Positions 32,016 through 43,666 of a stretch of DNA of 64,000 nucleotides are shown piece by piece. The notes beneath the pieces were generated by a model. The model had not been told where the DNA came from. It was given only the letters and a program-made list of their open reading frames with translations, and did not search any database. Source of the stretch: Haematobia irritans. Its lineage: Eukaryota; Arthropoda; Insecta; Diptera; Muscidae. The stretch is from NCBI RefSeq assembly GCF_050003625.1, contig NC_134397.1:225804537-225868536 (forward strand), read 5' to 3'. Position 1 is the stretch's first letter, and every line of letters starts with the position of its first letter. Position numbers and translations under genes: made by a program.

Positions 32016-34345
32016 ATTTTTTAAATTTACATTTCATATAAAAATCTAGCATGTATGTGGATCTGTAGTTTTTTTTTTTCATCATTGGAGTAATCTCAGT
32101 ACTAATGTACGATAGTAATATCCGAATTGCTTTGTAATTGTAATAATATTCATGGAAAATAAGCTGATTAAATTAGTATTTGACGGAAATTTCTATTTGT
32201 TTTGTAAAATAAAATTCTATGAAAATCTAATATGGTTTGTGTACTGGGGTGCGTATGGGTATCTAGTAGCTTTGTTTTCAGCCTACTACAGTAGTCATAC
32301 GTACCAATGCACAAAAGTAATGTATAAATCCTACACATGGTACCTTGCTTTGCCTTTTATAAGACCCGACAAACTATGACAACACACACGTTGATATTCT
32401 TCATAAAGTAACACTATGCTCATGTTTTAGGTAATCACATTTCTTCTGTGGTTGTAGGTAAAGCCCTATATGTTCCAAAAGGCATACAATTTTCCACAAA
32501 TTCAAAAAAAAAAAAAAAAAAATAGACTTGAAACCCAGCTTACATATTTGAACGAACTTGATAACCTTCAAGCCTCATAGTCTCCGACCAGAAAAAACTG
32601 TCTACTCAGATCGATCGAAGTAATTTTCGGTCTCAATTGATCACTTCCGTTGTTACACAAACTTACCTCCGAATTTGACAAAGATGACACTAACTTATTC
32701 ATTAGTAATATTTGTTTTTAATGAATTTGGCACAAAGTGTGATTTTATTGTAGCTGCGATAGATAACTAATGTCATATTAGGGGTGGTCGGTTGTACACC
32801 ACTTTTTACATTAGCTAATATTTCAAAATCTTATCAAATTGCAGTTCCTATCTACAATATATGAAAAATAATAAATTGAGACTTTTAAATTTATATTCTT
32901 TTTCATATGATTGCAAAATAAATGGAAATCTTGTTTATTTTACGTCAAACCCCAATTTCCCCCTGAATAATTCATAGACCCATTTTGATGTTAGTTTTAG
33001 AAAGTAGGACACAATCTCTAGTGCTGGTATAAAGATGTACATGTACATATAGGGATAGAGGCAAAATGATGGCCTCATTTGTACAACTTGATGAGTGTCA
33101 TGATTATATTTGTTTTGTCGCTTTTGAGCCAAATGTTGACAAAAATAAAAACGAGAAAAATAAACCTGGAAACTAACATCATACAGTGTATGGAAAAGTT
33201 CGCAAGGATTTTGGGAAAAAAACTGGTGATACTAAATTTCCATAACGTATGCCGCAACACAGTTCCACATACAAGTATCTGATATGGTGCTTTTTTACTT
33301 CGGGCATAATTGCGCTAACTCGTATATTATTCAAGTGTACTCAGTATAAGGGTGCTGTAAAAACAGAGCTGAACATACTACATGTGATAAAGAAGATTAA
33401 ATTTAGACAAGTTACCATATCATTGCCAGCAGCTATAAATTCGAAGGAGGGAAAGCTTAAGTGTTTGCCTTTTTCGAATTTCATAATTTTAACAAGGCAT
33501 TGCCAAGGTTTAGGAAAGCGAAATAATTCTGAAATTAAATACTTAGATAAGCATGAATTATTTTTCCATATTTTTCTCTTTTATGAGATGATGCTATGAT
33601 ATGAAGTTTATTAAAAAAATCTATCGAAAATTCCTAATGACATTCATTTTTAGTGACAGTGGACATGGTTTTAAGATTTTTTTCTCGTTTTTCGAAAGAA
33701 GAATATATTTCATTTTCATAGGCGAAATTATCTTTGGAAGCTGAATTAAGATGAATGGTTGTGGTGATATCATAGTTTATAAAACTTCATACAAAAATAT
33801 ATTGACAATTTTTTAGAAGCCGTCATTATTTTTTTTTTGGTAATTAAATCAAAATTACCATCAGAAATCTAAATATAGCATCTAGTTGAAGCTATTGTTA
33901 ATAGTGGAGATGGAGGTTCAATACCTTTAATATTCGGTAGAATAATTGTATCTCTTTGTCTATACACAACCAATGTTCCAAAACTAATCTTTTTTCAGGG
34001 GAAGGTATGTGAAAAAGTGGTATGTGGGTAGCATGTAATGACTGTTTCATTTATTATGATCCCGATCCCGATTTGTAATCAAATACTTCATTTTGACCGC
34101 AGGAAATCCCAGTATATTCTCTGCTATATGATTGTTATATCGATTTATGAAATGAGGTCCTCTATAAAAATTGAGAGATATTGGTAAAGCCCGCCACATT
34201 CCCAGAAAAATTAAATGTACTTTATCCAAAATTATTATTTAGCGGAAATTTATATTTTTAATACAATTTCTATGAAATGTTTAATGAAAGGCGAAGTTAC
34301 AAAATTTTCTATGGCAATTTAATATGGTTTTTGTACTAAAGTCAC
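32016..34345. other. No supported gene; contains a locally repeated ~75-bp segment
   Basis: Frames up to 116 codons (33249-33599) show no recognisable domain and no splice context, so I do not call them. Poly-A at 32503-32521. A ~75-bp segment with GTATGTGG/GTATGGG, TTTGTTTTCA and AATGTACGA/CATACGTACCAATG appears at 32045-32115, at 32235-32310 and, beyond the next element, at 37240-37310. Confidence 0.5.
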
Positions 34346-34699
34346 AGTTGCCACGCGAAACAAAAATAATCTACAACAATTCGAAGAAAAATTTACCAAA
34401 AAAACTAGCAAATAGATGAATCTTATTTAGCAGTTTTTGGTCACAATTTTGTGGTTATTATGAAAAAAAAGGTTTCTTCGGATTATATGATTTATTATTT
34501 TATTTTAGAAACTTATTAATATTTTATGATCACTCCTTTTAGCTCCATTTTATTTAGGTATATACCTTGTATTATAAATGTGTAGAAGTTTTAAGTATTT
34601 TAAGCGTACATCAACAAGGAAAAATTACTAATTCTACAAAAACGGATATGACCTAACATGATTTTTAAAGATGTTGACTTAACATTAAGTTTGTCAAAA

Positions 34700-35680
34700 T
34701 CTATTGTTATAGAAAAAATTTCCAAAAATCTATTTTTATTCCTAAACATATTGTCCCATTTACTCACATAGAAAATTTTGTCACAATTTTATTCCTCGAG
34801 AATTTTTTCAAAATTTTTTTTCTATCGAATATTTTGTCAAAATTTTATTTCTATCGAAAATTTTGTCAAAATTTTATTTCTATCGAAAATTTTGTCAAAA
34901 TTTTATTTATATAGAAAATTTGGTAAAAAAAATATTTCTATTGAGAATTTTGTATTGAAAATTTTATCAAAATGTCATTCCTAGAGAAAATTTTGTCAAA
35001 ATTTTATTTCTATAAAATATTTGTCAAACTTTTTTGTAACATTGTTATTCTTAGAGAAAATTCTGTAAAAGTTTTATTCCTATAAAATTTTGTCAAAATA
35101 CTTTATGTCTATCGAAAATTTTGTTAAAATTTTATTTTCATAGAAAATTTTGTCATAATTTTATTCCTATAATTTTTTTGTAAATTGTATTACTAGAGAA
35201 AATTTGTCAAAATTTTATTTCTATCGAAAATTTTGTCAAAATTTTATTCTTAGAGAAAATTTTATCAAAATTTTATTCCTAGAGAAAAATTTGTCAAAAA
35301 TTTTTACTAGAAAAAATCTTGTCAAAATTGTATTACTAAAAAATTTTGCCAGAACCTAATTTCTATAGAAAATTTTGTAAAAATATTATTCCAATAGAGA
35401 ATTTTATCAACAAATTTATTCCCAGAGATTTTTTTTTCGAAATTTATTCCTGAAGAAAATTTTTTTAAAATGTTATTCCAATAAAATTTTATTTCTAAAG
35501 ATAACTTTTGTCAAAATTTTTGCCTAGAGAAAATCTTGTCAAAATGTTATTCCTAGAAAAAAAATGGTCAATATTTTTTCTAGAGACACCTTTGACAAAA
35601 TTTTATTAAAATTGGTTTCTATCTAATGTTTTGTCAAAATTTTATTTCTATTGAATATTTTGTCAAAATTGTATTCGTTT
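34700..35680. repeat. 29-bp minisatellite array
   Basis: Units with ATCGAAAATTTTGTCAAAAT or AGAGAAAATTTTGTC, a sub-variant (CTATCG/CTAGAG instead of CTATAG) not common in the 1970-5640 array. Confidence 0.85.
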
Positions 35681-35684
35681 TGTT

Positions 35685-36062
35685 TTGTTATTGTTGGGTT
35701 TGTTCTTTAAGCATTGTTTGTTTTTTTTTTTTTAGGAAAAGAGATATGTTTGTTTCGAATCTATTTCGGTATAAGCCGCCTATCATACAAAACATTTTTT
35801 CGGAAGGTTTAAGTGTGGTTCATTTTCATTGTTGGGTTTAATGAACTGCCTGAATTTATTCTGATAATTGGTTGATAGTTTTGCTGCAAGTAGAGGATGC
35901 TGATGCGGAAAGTGGTAATTCCGAAACGTGCGTCCATCCAACCATCTTGCAGTCTATACGGCTTTGCCCAAATAGATTTGGCAAACATTCTTTTCCTCCG
36001 TTGGTTGAGATACACTTGTAGTTTAGTCAATGTATGGTTTTAAGCTGAAATATAAAAAAACA
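35685..36062 (+). repeat. Dispersed repeat R1, longest copy
   Basis: GTTATTGTTGGGTTTGTTC, GGTTGATAGTTTTGCTGCAAG, GAGGATGCTGATGCGG, TTCCGAAACGTGCGTCCAT, ATCTTGCAGTCTATACGGC and TTTAGTCAATGTATGGTTTT. It sits between two 29-bp arrays, so it inserted into the family B element. Confidence 0.75.
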
Positions 36063-37100
36063 ACAAATTTTATCCCTATAAAATTTTGTCAAAATTTTAT
36101 TTTTAAAGATAACTTTGTCAAAATTTTTTTCCTAGAGAAAATCTTGTCAAAATTTTATTTCTATCAAAATTTTATTTTTATAGAACATTTGTTCGAATTA
36201 TTATTCCTAGAGAAAGCGTCGTGAACATTTTATTACTAGAAAAAATCTTGTCAAAATTTTATTCCTAGAGAAAATTTTGTCAAAATTTTATTTTTATACA
36301 AAATTTTGTCAAAGTGTTATTCCTACAGAAAATTTTGTCACATAGGTCGAAAACCTATGTTGTTAGCACCTATATTACCTGTTTATTTTCATAATTCATT
36401 ATGATTGTAAATATATAAATAAATAAATAAAATAAGAAAATTTTGGCAAAAGTTTCAATCGAAAATTTTTTCACAATTTTATTCCTAGAGATCATTTTTG
36501 CAAAGTTTGGCAAATTAATAAAAATTAAAAAATCTTGTCAAAATATTATTCCTAGAGAAAATTTTGTCAAAATTTTATTTTTTCATTCGTTTTGTTTTGT
36601 TATTGCTGGTTTTTGTTCTTTAATCATTGTTGTTGTTGTTTTTTTTTTTGATTTCAGCTTAAAACCATGCATTGACTAAACTACTAGTGTAGCTTAACCA
36701 ACAGATGAAAAGAATGTTTGTCAAATTTATTTAGACAAAGCCTTATAGACTGCAAGATGGTTGTATGGACGCACGTTTTGGAATCACCACAAAACAACAA
36801 TATGATTGAAGAATAAACCAACAATAACAAAACAAATCGAATTTTGCCAAAATTTTGGATCCATCGAAAATTTTTGTCAAAACTTTATTCTTAAAAATTT
36901 TTTTTTTGTGATAATGTTGCAGGATAAATTTTTGTCAAAATTGTGTTCCTACAAAATTTTGTCAAAAATTTTTTTCTATAGAAAATTTTGTCAAAATTTT
37001 ATTTCTATAGAGAATTATGGCTAGATAATTTTATTTTTCAAAATTTCATTCGTAGAGAAAATTTGTCAAAATTTTATTCCGGGAGAAAATTTGTCAATAT
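36060..37100. repeat. 29-bp minisatellite array, interrupted
   Basis: TAGAGAAAATTTTGTCAAAAT-type units (shown in part), broken by the (AAAT)n-ended piece at 36343-36435 and by an R1 copy at 36600-36800. Confidence 0.8.
36600..36800 (-). repeat. Dispersed repeat R1
   Basis: TTAAAACCATGCATTGACTA, AGCTTAACCAACAGATG, TATAGACTGCAAGATGG and CGTTTTGGAATCACCAC, inverse to the copy at 35685. Confidence 0.75.
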
Positions 37101-37319
37101 AAAGTTTTGTCAATAATAATAGTTGGTGAAGAAGCTCTTAGGTGGAGAGGAATATTTTGCAAAATCTACCAAAACATCAAGAACTCTACCAATCTAAAGA
37201 TCTAATACTTTTGATAGAATTTTATCAATTGTGGCAACAGTGACTGGGGTGCGTATGTGGTTCTAGCTTTGTTTTCACCATTGCAGTAATCATACGTACC
37301 AATGTACGACATGTCCCTT

Positions 37320-38925
37320 GTTATACCAACCACCAAAGATGGTGACTTACTTATTGTCATTGCGTTTGTACTACATTGAAGTATCCATTTCCGACTATAT
37401 AAAGTGTATATTCTTGATCAGAGAGAAATCCTATGATGATTTAGAAGAAGATATAGACACATCTCCCGAGACAGGAACATTTTTTATTTTTATACCCACC
37501 ACCACAGAATGGCGACGGGGGTATAATAAGTATGTCATTCCGTTTGTAACACATCGAAATATCGATTTCCGACTATATAAAGTATATATATTCTTGATCA
37601 GGGAGAAATTCTAAGATGATATAACGATGTCCGTCTGTCTGTCTGTCTGTCGGTCTGTCTGTCGGTCTGTCTGTCTGTTGTAATCACGCTACAGTCTTCA
37701 ATAATGAAGCAATCGTGCTGAAATTTTGCACAAACTCGTCTTTTGTCTGCAGGCAGGTCAAGTTCGAAGATGGGCTATATCGGTCCAGGTTTTGATATAG
37801 TCCCCATATAAACCGACCTCCCGATTTGGGGTCTTGGGCTTATAGAAATCGTAGTTTTGATCCAATTTGCCGGAAATTTGAAATCTAGAAGTATTTTGTG
37901 ACCATAAAGAGGTGTGCCAAAAATGGTGAGTATCGGTCCATGTTTTGGTATAGCCCCCATATAGACCGATCTCCCGATTTTACTTCTTGGGCTTATAGAA
38001 ACCGCAGTTTTTATTCAATTTACATGAAATTGGAAATCTAGAGGTATTGTAGGACCACAAATACGTGTGCCAAAAATTGTGAGTATCGGTCCATGTTTTG
38101 GTATGGTCCCCATATAAACAGACCTCCCGATTTGGGGTCTTGGGCTTATAGAAATCGTATTTTCTATCCAATTTGCCTGAACTTTGAAATCTAGAGGTAT
38201 TTTATGACCATAAAGAGGTGTGCCGAAAATGGTGAGTATCGGTCCATATTTTGGTATAGCACCCATATAGACCGATTTCCCGATTTTACTTCTTGGGCTT
38301 CTAGAATACGAAGTTTTTATCCTATTTGCCTGAAATTGGAAATCTAGAGGTATTTTCGGGTCATAAAGAGGTGTGCCGAAAACGGTGAGTATCGGTCCAT
38401 ATTTTAGTATAGCTCCTATAAGAACGATCTCCCGATTTAACTCCTTGGGTTTCTAGAAACCGTAGTTTTTATCTGATTTGCCTGAAATTGTAAATATTCT
38501 GGTATTTTAGGCTCACAAAAACGTGTATCGGATTAAGTTTTTATCGGTCCATTTGGTAATGCCTCCATATAGACCGACTTCACTTCTTGAGGTGTAGAAG
38601 GCGCACTGATCATGAAAATTGCTTGAAACTCAATGTAAAATTTCCAGATGTTACTTCTACAGATTTAATCAAGACGTTATTTTATAATTTTCTTGCACAC
38701 TTACAAGAGATGTTAATGATTCCTCTAAACCTCAAACAAAAATGGTTCTTATAAATCCAGAATCTGATATAGTCCTCATAGGTGAAATCTTTAAATTTAT
38801 CTTCGGGAAGTGTCCTCAAGTTCTCAAGCCCTCCTGAAATTTCAAAGGAAACCCTAATATTTGGTTCATGGTGGTGGGTATTTAAGATTCGGCCCGGCCG
38901 AACTTAGTGCTGTATATACTTGTTT
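37320..38925 (-). mobile_element. Mini-me-like element with 152-bp monomers, family A2 (plus a 3' stub)
   Basis: The main copy runs from the hairpin TACCCACCACCACAGAATGG at 37495, through CGACTATATAAAGTATATAT, a GTCTGTCTGTCTGTCGG microsatellite and five monomers (GTATCGGTCCATGTTTTGGT, CCGATCTCCCGATTTTACTT), to TTCGGCCCGGCCGAAC and TGTATATACTTGTTTT. A second partial 3' end (37320-37480) abuts it. Same family as 46298-48097 and 53205-54856. Non-coding. Confidence 0.85.
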
Positions 38926-39002
38926 TATTTAGTAATAGTAGCGGTAGTGATTTTACATAGATTGCGCTAAACCGAGTGAATTGTGGAGTTTAGTCTATGT
39001 TA

Positions 39003-39276
39003 GGTGGCAGCCCGATATATCAGGCTCACTTAGAATATTCAGTCCATTGTGATACCACAGTGGTGAACTTCTCTCTTATCACTGAGTGCTGCCCGATTCC
39101 ATGTTAAGCTCAATGAGAAGGGACCTCCTTTTTATAGCCGAGTCCGAGCGGCGTTCCACATTGCAGTGAAACCACTTAGAGAAGTTTTGAAACACTCAGA
39201 AATGTCACCAGCATTACTGAGGTGGGATAATCCACCACTGAAAAACTTTTTGGTGTGGTGGCTCCCAATAGTGGAG
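39003..39276 (-). mobile_element. SINE body lacking its tRNA head
   Basis: Minus strand matches 1650-1905 of the plus-strand SINE (TGATACCACAGTGGTGAAC, AGGGACCTCCTTTTTATAG, GTCACCAGCATTACTGAGG). The tRNA-like part is deleted: AAACTTTTTGGTGTGGTGG jumps directly to GCTCCC. Without A and B boxes it cannot be transcribed from its own promoter. Confidence 0.75.
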
Positions 39277-39734
39277 TTTGCAATCATATTTTGCAAATCG
39301 ATTCTACAGATATGATGTAATTATATTATGTTGGGTATGATAACCATATGGGAGAACCATCACTGGGTTGTAAAATGTAAATGCTTAAACGTACGAATTA
39401 TATCTAAATCTGGGTCATTTTGGACAGGAAGTTATACATACTTTCCATATAAAATATTCAGGTTAAAATCTCGTTGATATCGGGTTAAACTGTTAGGATT
39501 CCAATCATATTTTCCCAGATCTGGTAATATGTAATGTGTACTAAAGTATTTTTTCCAGAGGTAATTGATTTCGTTATATTTTTTAAGTATGTCGTTATTT
39601 TTTAATGACAAATGTTCACAGAAAAAATATTTATATTATTTTATCTATATTATAGTGCACTTTAGCAGAGTTGTTTAAAGCTTGAGAATGAAATATAATT
39701 TTTTTAATATTTTCCTTATTTCACATTTTTCCAG
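39277..39734. other. Putative intron 5' of the candidate exon
   Basis: No repeat or gene recognised. Ends in a pyrimidine-rich stretch and AG (TTTCACATTTTTCCAG), a good splice acceptor. Confidence 0.45.
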
Positions 39735-39903
39735 ATAAAACATTTTGAGCACCCACAATCATCCTAGGCAGAGGGAGAGAGAGGAGGAATTTAAAAATCT
39801 CTCAAATCTAAAAGCAAATCGAAGAGTTCCATAAAACGTACAAAATTTAAATAAAGCACATGCTTAGCAATGAGTTCACCCGGTTTTGTTACCAAGGCAA
39901 AAG
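39735..39903 (+). CDS. Candidate first coding exon of the Dscam-family gene (5' UTR plus start codon)
   Basis: Bounded by the acceptor CATTTTTCCAG (AG at 39733-39734) and the consensus donor AAG-GTAAGT (GT at 39904). The only ATG that stays open to the donor is at 39870 (context AGCAATGA). It yields 11 codons, MSSPGFVTKAK, plus one base, so the exon ends in phase 1. The Dscam-family exon at 50011 begins by needing exactly two bases to complete a codon, and joining gives a Gly codon and an uninterrupted frame into a hydrophobic segment. The upstream 135 bases would be 5' UTR. The phase match and strong sites are seen directly; that they are spliced together is inference. Alternatives are a non-coding exon or chance sites. 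Confidence 0.5.
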
Positions 39904-40447
39904 GTAAGTAATGTCAAAAGCAATATCACCCATATTCTCCCATTCCCCGCCAATAGCCATAAAACTCTATCTAGGATAATCCTGTATTAAGGGTTTTCCC
40001 ATTAAAAATCTAACAACCTACATTTTTGGAACAAATACCCTGACGCAAATACATACACCACCGCCTCTACCACCATCGACTTAGTGAAAGCCTTTAAAAG
40101 CAAACATCGTCTAATTGTTGTCAACTGCTGGCAACTTGTTCTAAATTTGGAAAATATTATGCTGCGGGCTAACACATAGCGTGTGTTGACAATGTTTAAG
40201 CTGGGCCGATGGCAAATTCCAAGAATTTTACAAAACGTCCATAGACATTGACATACACCTGAATACAGAGGAAGAGTACTAGTGATGTATCAAAAAAAAA
40301 ATGGGTTAACATTTGTAAAAGTGATTAAATTGAGAAAATGTTCTACATTGAAATATTGATGTAGAACATTGTAAGATAGGCATAAGACCAATATTAATAT
40401 TAATGTGAATTTAAAATAGTGAAATTTAATAATATGTCTCAATAATT
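39904..40447. other. Intron sequence, nothing recognised
   Basis: No dispersed repeat or coding region seen. Low-complexity AT-rich DNA. Confidence 0.45.
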
Positions 40448-40636
40448 TCACCGAAAAAAAGCGAACTGTTTTATAGGAAGAATGAACTACCTCGCACGAA
40501 AATTGAACTAAATTTTACTCCACATTTTGAGATTTCCAAAAAGCGTTATTAAACCAAGAAAATTTAATGCCCTGTTGTACTTTTTAACTGCAGTTCACGA
40601 AATTACATCCTCTCATAGAAGAAAAAATGAACTATA

Positions 40637-41929
40637 AAGGGTGATACGGTCAAAATTTGGTCAATATAAACTTGACGTTTTTCTTTCAATTTTGCATTTC
40701 AAAAACCTGAACACCCCTCATTTTGAAGGAGTGTGTGTAGAATGTTGCTCCCATTTTGATTTTGGAATTCACTCTTCAGTTGTCAAAATGCCGTCCAAGC
40801 AAGAAGAGCAGCGTATCAAAATTTTGCTCGCGCATCGCGAAAATCCGAGCTACTCGCACGTAAAGCTGGCAAAATCGCTAAAAGTTGCCAAATCAACCGA
40901 TACAAATGTAATTAAAGTGTTTGGGGAACGTTTGTCGACAGCCAGGAAGTCTGGATCGGGGGGAAATCGAAAACCGGAAGCCGCTGAGACGACAAAGAGA
41001 GTTGCCGGTAGTTTCAAGCGAAACCCTAATCTCTCTCTCCGAGATGCCGCAAATAAGCTGGGTGTATCGTCTACAACCGTTCATCGAGCCAAAAAACGAG
41101 CCGGACTATCGACTTACAAGAAGGTAGTGACTCCAAATCGCGATGATAAACAAAATACGACGGCCAAAGCGCGATCCCGGAGGCTGTAAACGACGATGCT
41201 GACGAAGTTTGACTGCGTGGTAATGGACAACGAAACCTACGTCAAAGCCGACTACAAGCAGCTTCCGGGACAGGAGTTTTATACGGCAAAAGGAAGGGGA
41301 AAGGTAGCAGATATTTTCAAGCACATAAAACTGTCAAAGTTCGCAAAGAAATATCTGGTTTGGCAAGCCATCTGTACCTGTGGCTTGAAAAGCAGCATTT
41401 TCATAGTTTCCGGGCCTGTCAACCAAGAAATTTACGTGAAAGAGTGTTTGAATAAACGTCTGCTGCCTTTCCTGAAGAAACACGGTTGTACTGTTTTGGC
41501 CGGATTTGGCATCTTGCCATTACGGTAAAAAGGCCATGGAGTGGTACGCCGCCAACAACGTGCAGGTGGTTCCCAAGGACAAGAACCCTCCCAACACGCC
41601 AGAGCTCCGCCCAATTGAGAAATACTGGGCTATTGTCAAGCGGAACCTAAAGAAGACCAAAAAAATGCTAAGGACGAGCAGCAGTTCAAGGCAAACTGGC
41701 TTTCTGCGGCGAAGAAGGTGTACAAGGTGGCTGTACAAAATCTGATGGCAGGTGTCAAGCGTGAGGCCCGGCAATTCGGATTTGGAAAAGCGAAAGCCTA
41801 ACTGAATATTTTTCCTGAATTTTATACTAATTGAACTTGAAAAAGAAATTTAATTTGATTTTTTTAAATAAACGATTTCACCGATTTACACGCGTTTTCC
41901 CTTGACCAAATATTGACCGTATCACCCTT
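40637..41929 (+). mobile_element. DD37E mariner-like transposon, 1293 bp
   Basis: Terminal inverted repeats AAGGGTGATACGGTCAA and TTGACCGTATCACCCTT-like end, flanked by TA on each side. It contains one transposase gene, broken (next entry). The spacing between the second catalytic Asp and the Glu is 37 residues, which is the signature of the ITmD37E mariner lineage known from mosquitoes and flies. Inserted inside MITE F. Confidence 0.88.
40788..41800 (+). pseudogene. DD37E mariner transposase, degraded
   Basis: The ATG at 40788 starts MPSKQEEQRIKILL, followed by a helix-turn-helix DNA-binding region with two HTH-like units (SYSHVKLAKSLKVAKS; LSLRDAANKLGVSSTTVHRA). The catalytic triad is visible in parts: D in VVMDNETYVK, D in PDLASCHYG, E in LRPIEKYW. 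Breaks: an in-frame TAA at about 41187 between the DNA-binding and catalytic halves, a frame change near 41495 just before the second Asp, and another near 41668 after the Glu. The last segment ends at TAA near 41800. Normal length would be about 335-340 residues in one frame, so this copy is inactive. It cuts and pastes its element at TA sites when intact (family knowledge). Confidence 0.88.
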
Positions 41930-42238
41930 TAAGTAAAGAAGAAAATCTTTGGCGCCAAATCATCAACCATACAGTAGTTCATTCTCACTATTTTTGGGAA
42001 TCGTACGAAAATTTTCGTTTGCTTTTGTTCATATTGAACTTATGTGTACGGACATTGAATTTTATACCCACGTAAAGTTCTTAAAATTTTTGAGACATAC
42101 TTAAAAAAAAGTAAGATTTCATTAAGCTGTAGAAAATTTCGAAAAAATAATAAAATTTAACTACTAACAAATAATTTTTTTCCAATAAAAATAAGTTAAA
42201 TTTAGCGTTAGTTTAACTACGGAAATTTTTTTCTGTGT

Positions 42239-42890
42239 ATATGGCTCTAATGGTTGGCGTTATGATGGTAATTGTGTTTTAATTAAACATACGAGGGACT
42301 CAAGATACGTACGCAGAAAAAAAGTAAACTGTTGTATGGGAAAGATAAACTAACTTGTGTGAAAATTGAACCATCCCAATATATTATATATATTTTTTTA
42401 ATTTCCATAATGTATTGCTTAAGTTTTGGATTATAATTACAATTAACTAAATTTTTCCATCTCATAAAAGTAAAAATGAAATTAAAGTAAAGAACAAATC
42501 AATGGCGTATTGAAGTTAAGTAGATCGGTTTATATGGGGGCTATATCAAACCTCGATCTACATATATCCCTTCGGAAAATATCATACCTGAAGGTGAGCC
42601 ACGACAATAATCTTTTCGTGAGTGTGCGTGAGTAACAAGTTTCGGAAGAAGATGCTCATAGAAATACTCACAGTTACGGGGTTGGAAAGAAATCATGCGG
42701 ATTGTGGTACAAAAATATCGCACTGCCTCCATAAGGATACCGAACTGAATAGGGGAGAGACTGAAAAAAGCGGTAATAGAGAAGGTTTTGTATGGATTAG
42801 AATGAAAATGAAGAATGCAATAAAATGGAATGGAAGGGCACTTTATGATAGGATGCCAAAATGAGTGAGCCTGTGCCTGGGCCATGGACT
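42239..42890. other. Unassigned; MITE F-like segment and unique DNA
   Basis: 42303-42510 resembles the left part of MITE F (AAACTGTTGTATGGG, GAAAATTGAACC). 42520-42550 has a stray TCGGTTTATATGGGGGCTAT from a family A monomer. The open frames at 42541-42885 (-) and 42622-42864 (+) have no recognisable domain. Confidence 0.45.
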
Positions 42891-42899
42891 ACACTGAAA

Positions 42900-43600
42900 C
42901 AAGGGGGAGGAGAATAATGAAGACGATTGCGAGGACGGGACTATCCGTAGCGAAAACAGGCTACACCCCTCTTTTTATAAAACCCTATTGCGAAGGGACC
43001 ATACCAGATGTAACGATGTTATCGGAAAGATACCCAAACAGAATTCTAAAGTGGAATGTACTAGAAATATACACAGCGAGAGATCATCAATATAGAAAGA
43101 AGCTTTTCCATACGAACGGACATGGAAATATTCTAAAGAAGCACAACCACTAGTACACGCAAGTGGAACGTTAAGAAAATGGACGACTCGATTCCGATAA
43201 CCGAGATTGATCGTCGACTCTGTGCTGAAATTCAAGGTGCGATGAGCACCAAATTGTGAAACATAGAAAAACCACAATAATCGTAGGATGTAGCAAGGCT
43301 ATAGCGAAAGTAGGGAATATAAACTCCAAGAAAGTGGCGGTACACTGGTGGAACGATGTGACTGCAGAACTGTGGCGAAACTGCTTAATACGAGGACGAA
43401 TATACACTAGAGCACGATGCATAGATTTGGCTGAAAAAGAACACGATGAATATAAGGACGCCAAAATACGCTAAGAAATGCCATAAATAACATCAAGAAA
43501 AATCAATGGGAGGAACTCCGAAACGACCAGACCCTGGGATTTGAGTGGCAAATTAATGAAAAAGTTAAGTTCAAAGAACCCGGTTTAAGATAACATATGG
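42900..43600 (+). pseudogene. LINE fragment: end of endonuclease and linker before RT
   Basis: Residues reading GYTPLFIKPY, then DVTMLSERYPNRILKWNV and YTARDHQY match the last strands of APE-type LINE endonucleases, in which the final H follows S/T-D (here R-D-H). About 180 bp later VHWWNDVTAELWRN, YTRARCIDLA, EYKDAKIR and, in another frame, QWEELRND match the basic linker that precedes RT in R1/LOA/Jockey-like LINEs. Several frameshifts and stops separate the pieces, and RT itself is absent. The endonuclease start fragment at 7535 and the RNase H fragment at 61040 could be from the same family but are not contiguous. Confidence 0.75.
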
Positions 43601-43666
43601 AAGGTGAAACTATGGACTATGGTCAACACTTTTTTCCAACACACAGTATTAGAGTTGAAACCTGTA

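Larger units (their letters stand above)
34346..37236. mobile_element. Family B element with two 29-bp arrays and nested repeats
   Basis: Left edge CACAGTTGCCACG, right edge GTGGCAACAGTG, which are near-perfect inverted repeats. The flanks match the two halves of the uninterrupted segment at 32200-32310, supporting these boundaries. The interior has 29-bp arrays at 34700-35680 and 36060-37100, R1 copies at 35685-36062 and 36600-36800, and a piece at 36343-36435 ending in (AAAT)n that looks like a LINE 3' tail. No coding capacity. Confidence 0.6.
40448..42238. mobile_element. MITE family F, split by a mariner
   Basis: Left end TTCACCGAAAAAAAGCGAAC, right end GGAAATTTTTTTCTGTGTA, inverted to each other. 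The interior left of the mariner (GAAGAATGAACTACCTCG) and the right part are non-coding. Related wording (GAAAAAAAGTAAACTGTTG) recurs at 42303. Without the 1293-bp mariner the MITE would be about 500 bp. Confidence 0.5.

Noticed and set aside
33249..33599. 116-codon plus-strand frame
   Set aside because: No recognisable domain, no splice or promoter context, and composition typical of chance frames in this DNA.
36343..36435. A separate LINE insertion ending in (AAAT)n
   Set aside because: Only a 3' tail-like piece of under 100 bp without coding sequence; noted within the family B entry but too weak for its own call.
42541..42885. 114-codon minus-strand frame overlapping an 80-codon plus-strand frame
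   Set aside because: No domain recognised; lies next to a decayed LINE, so I leave it unassigned.
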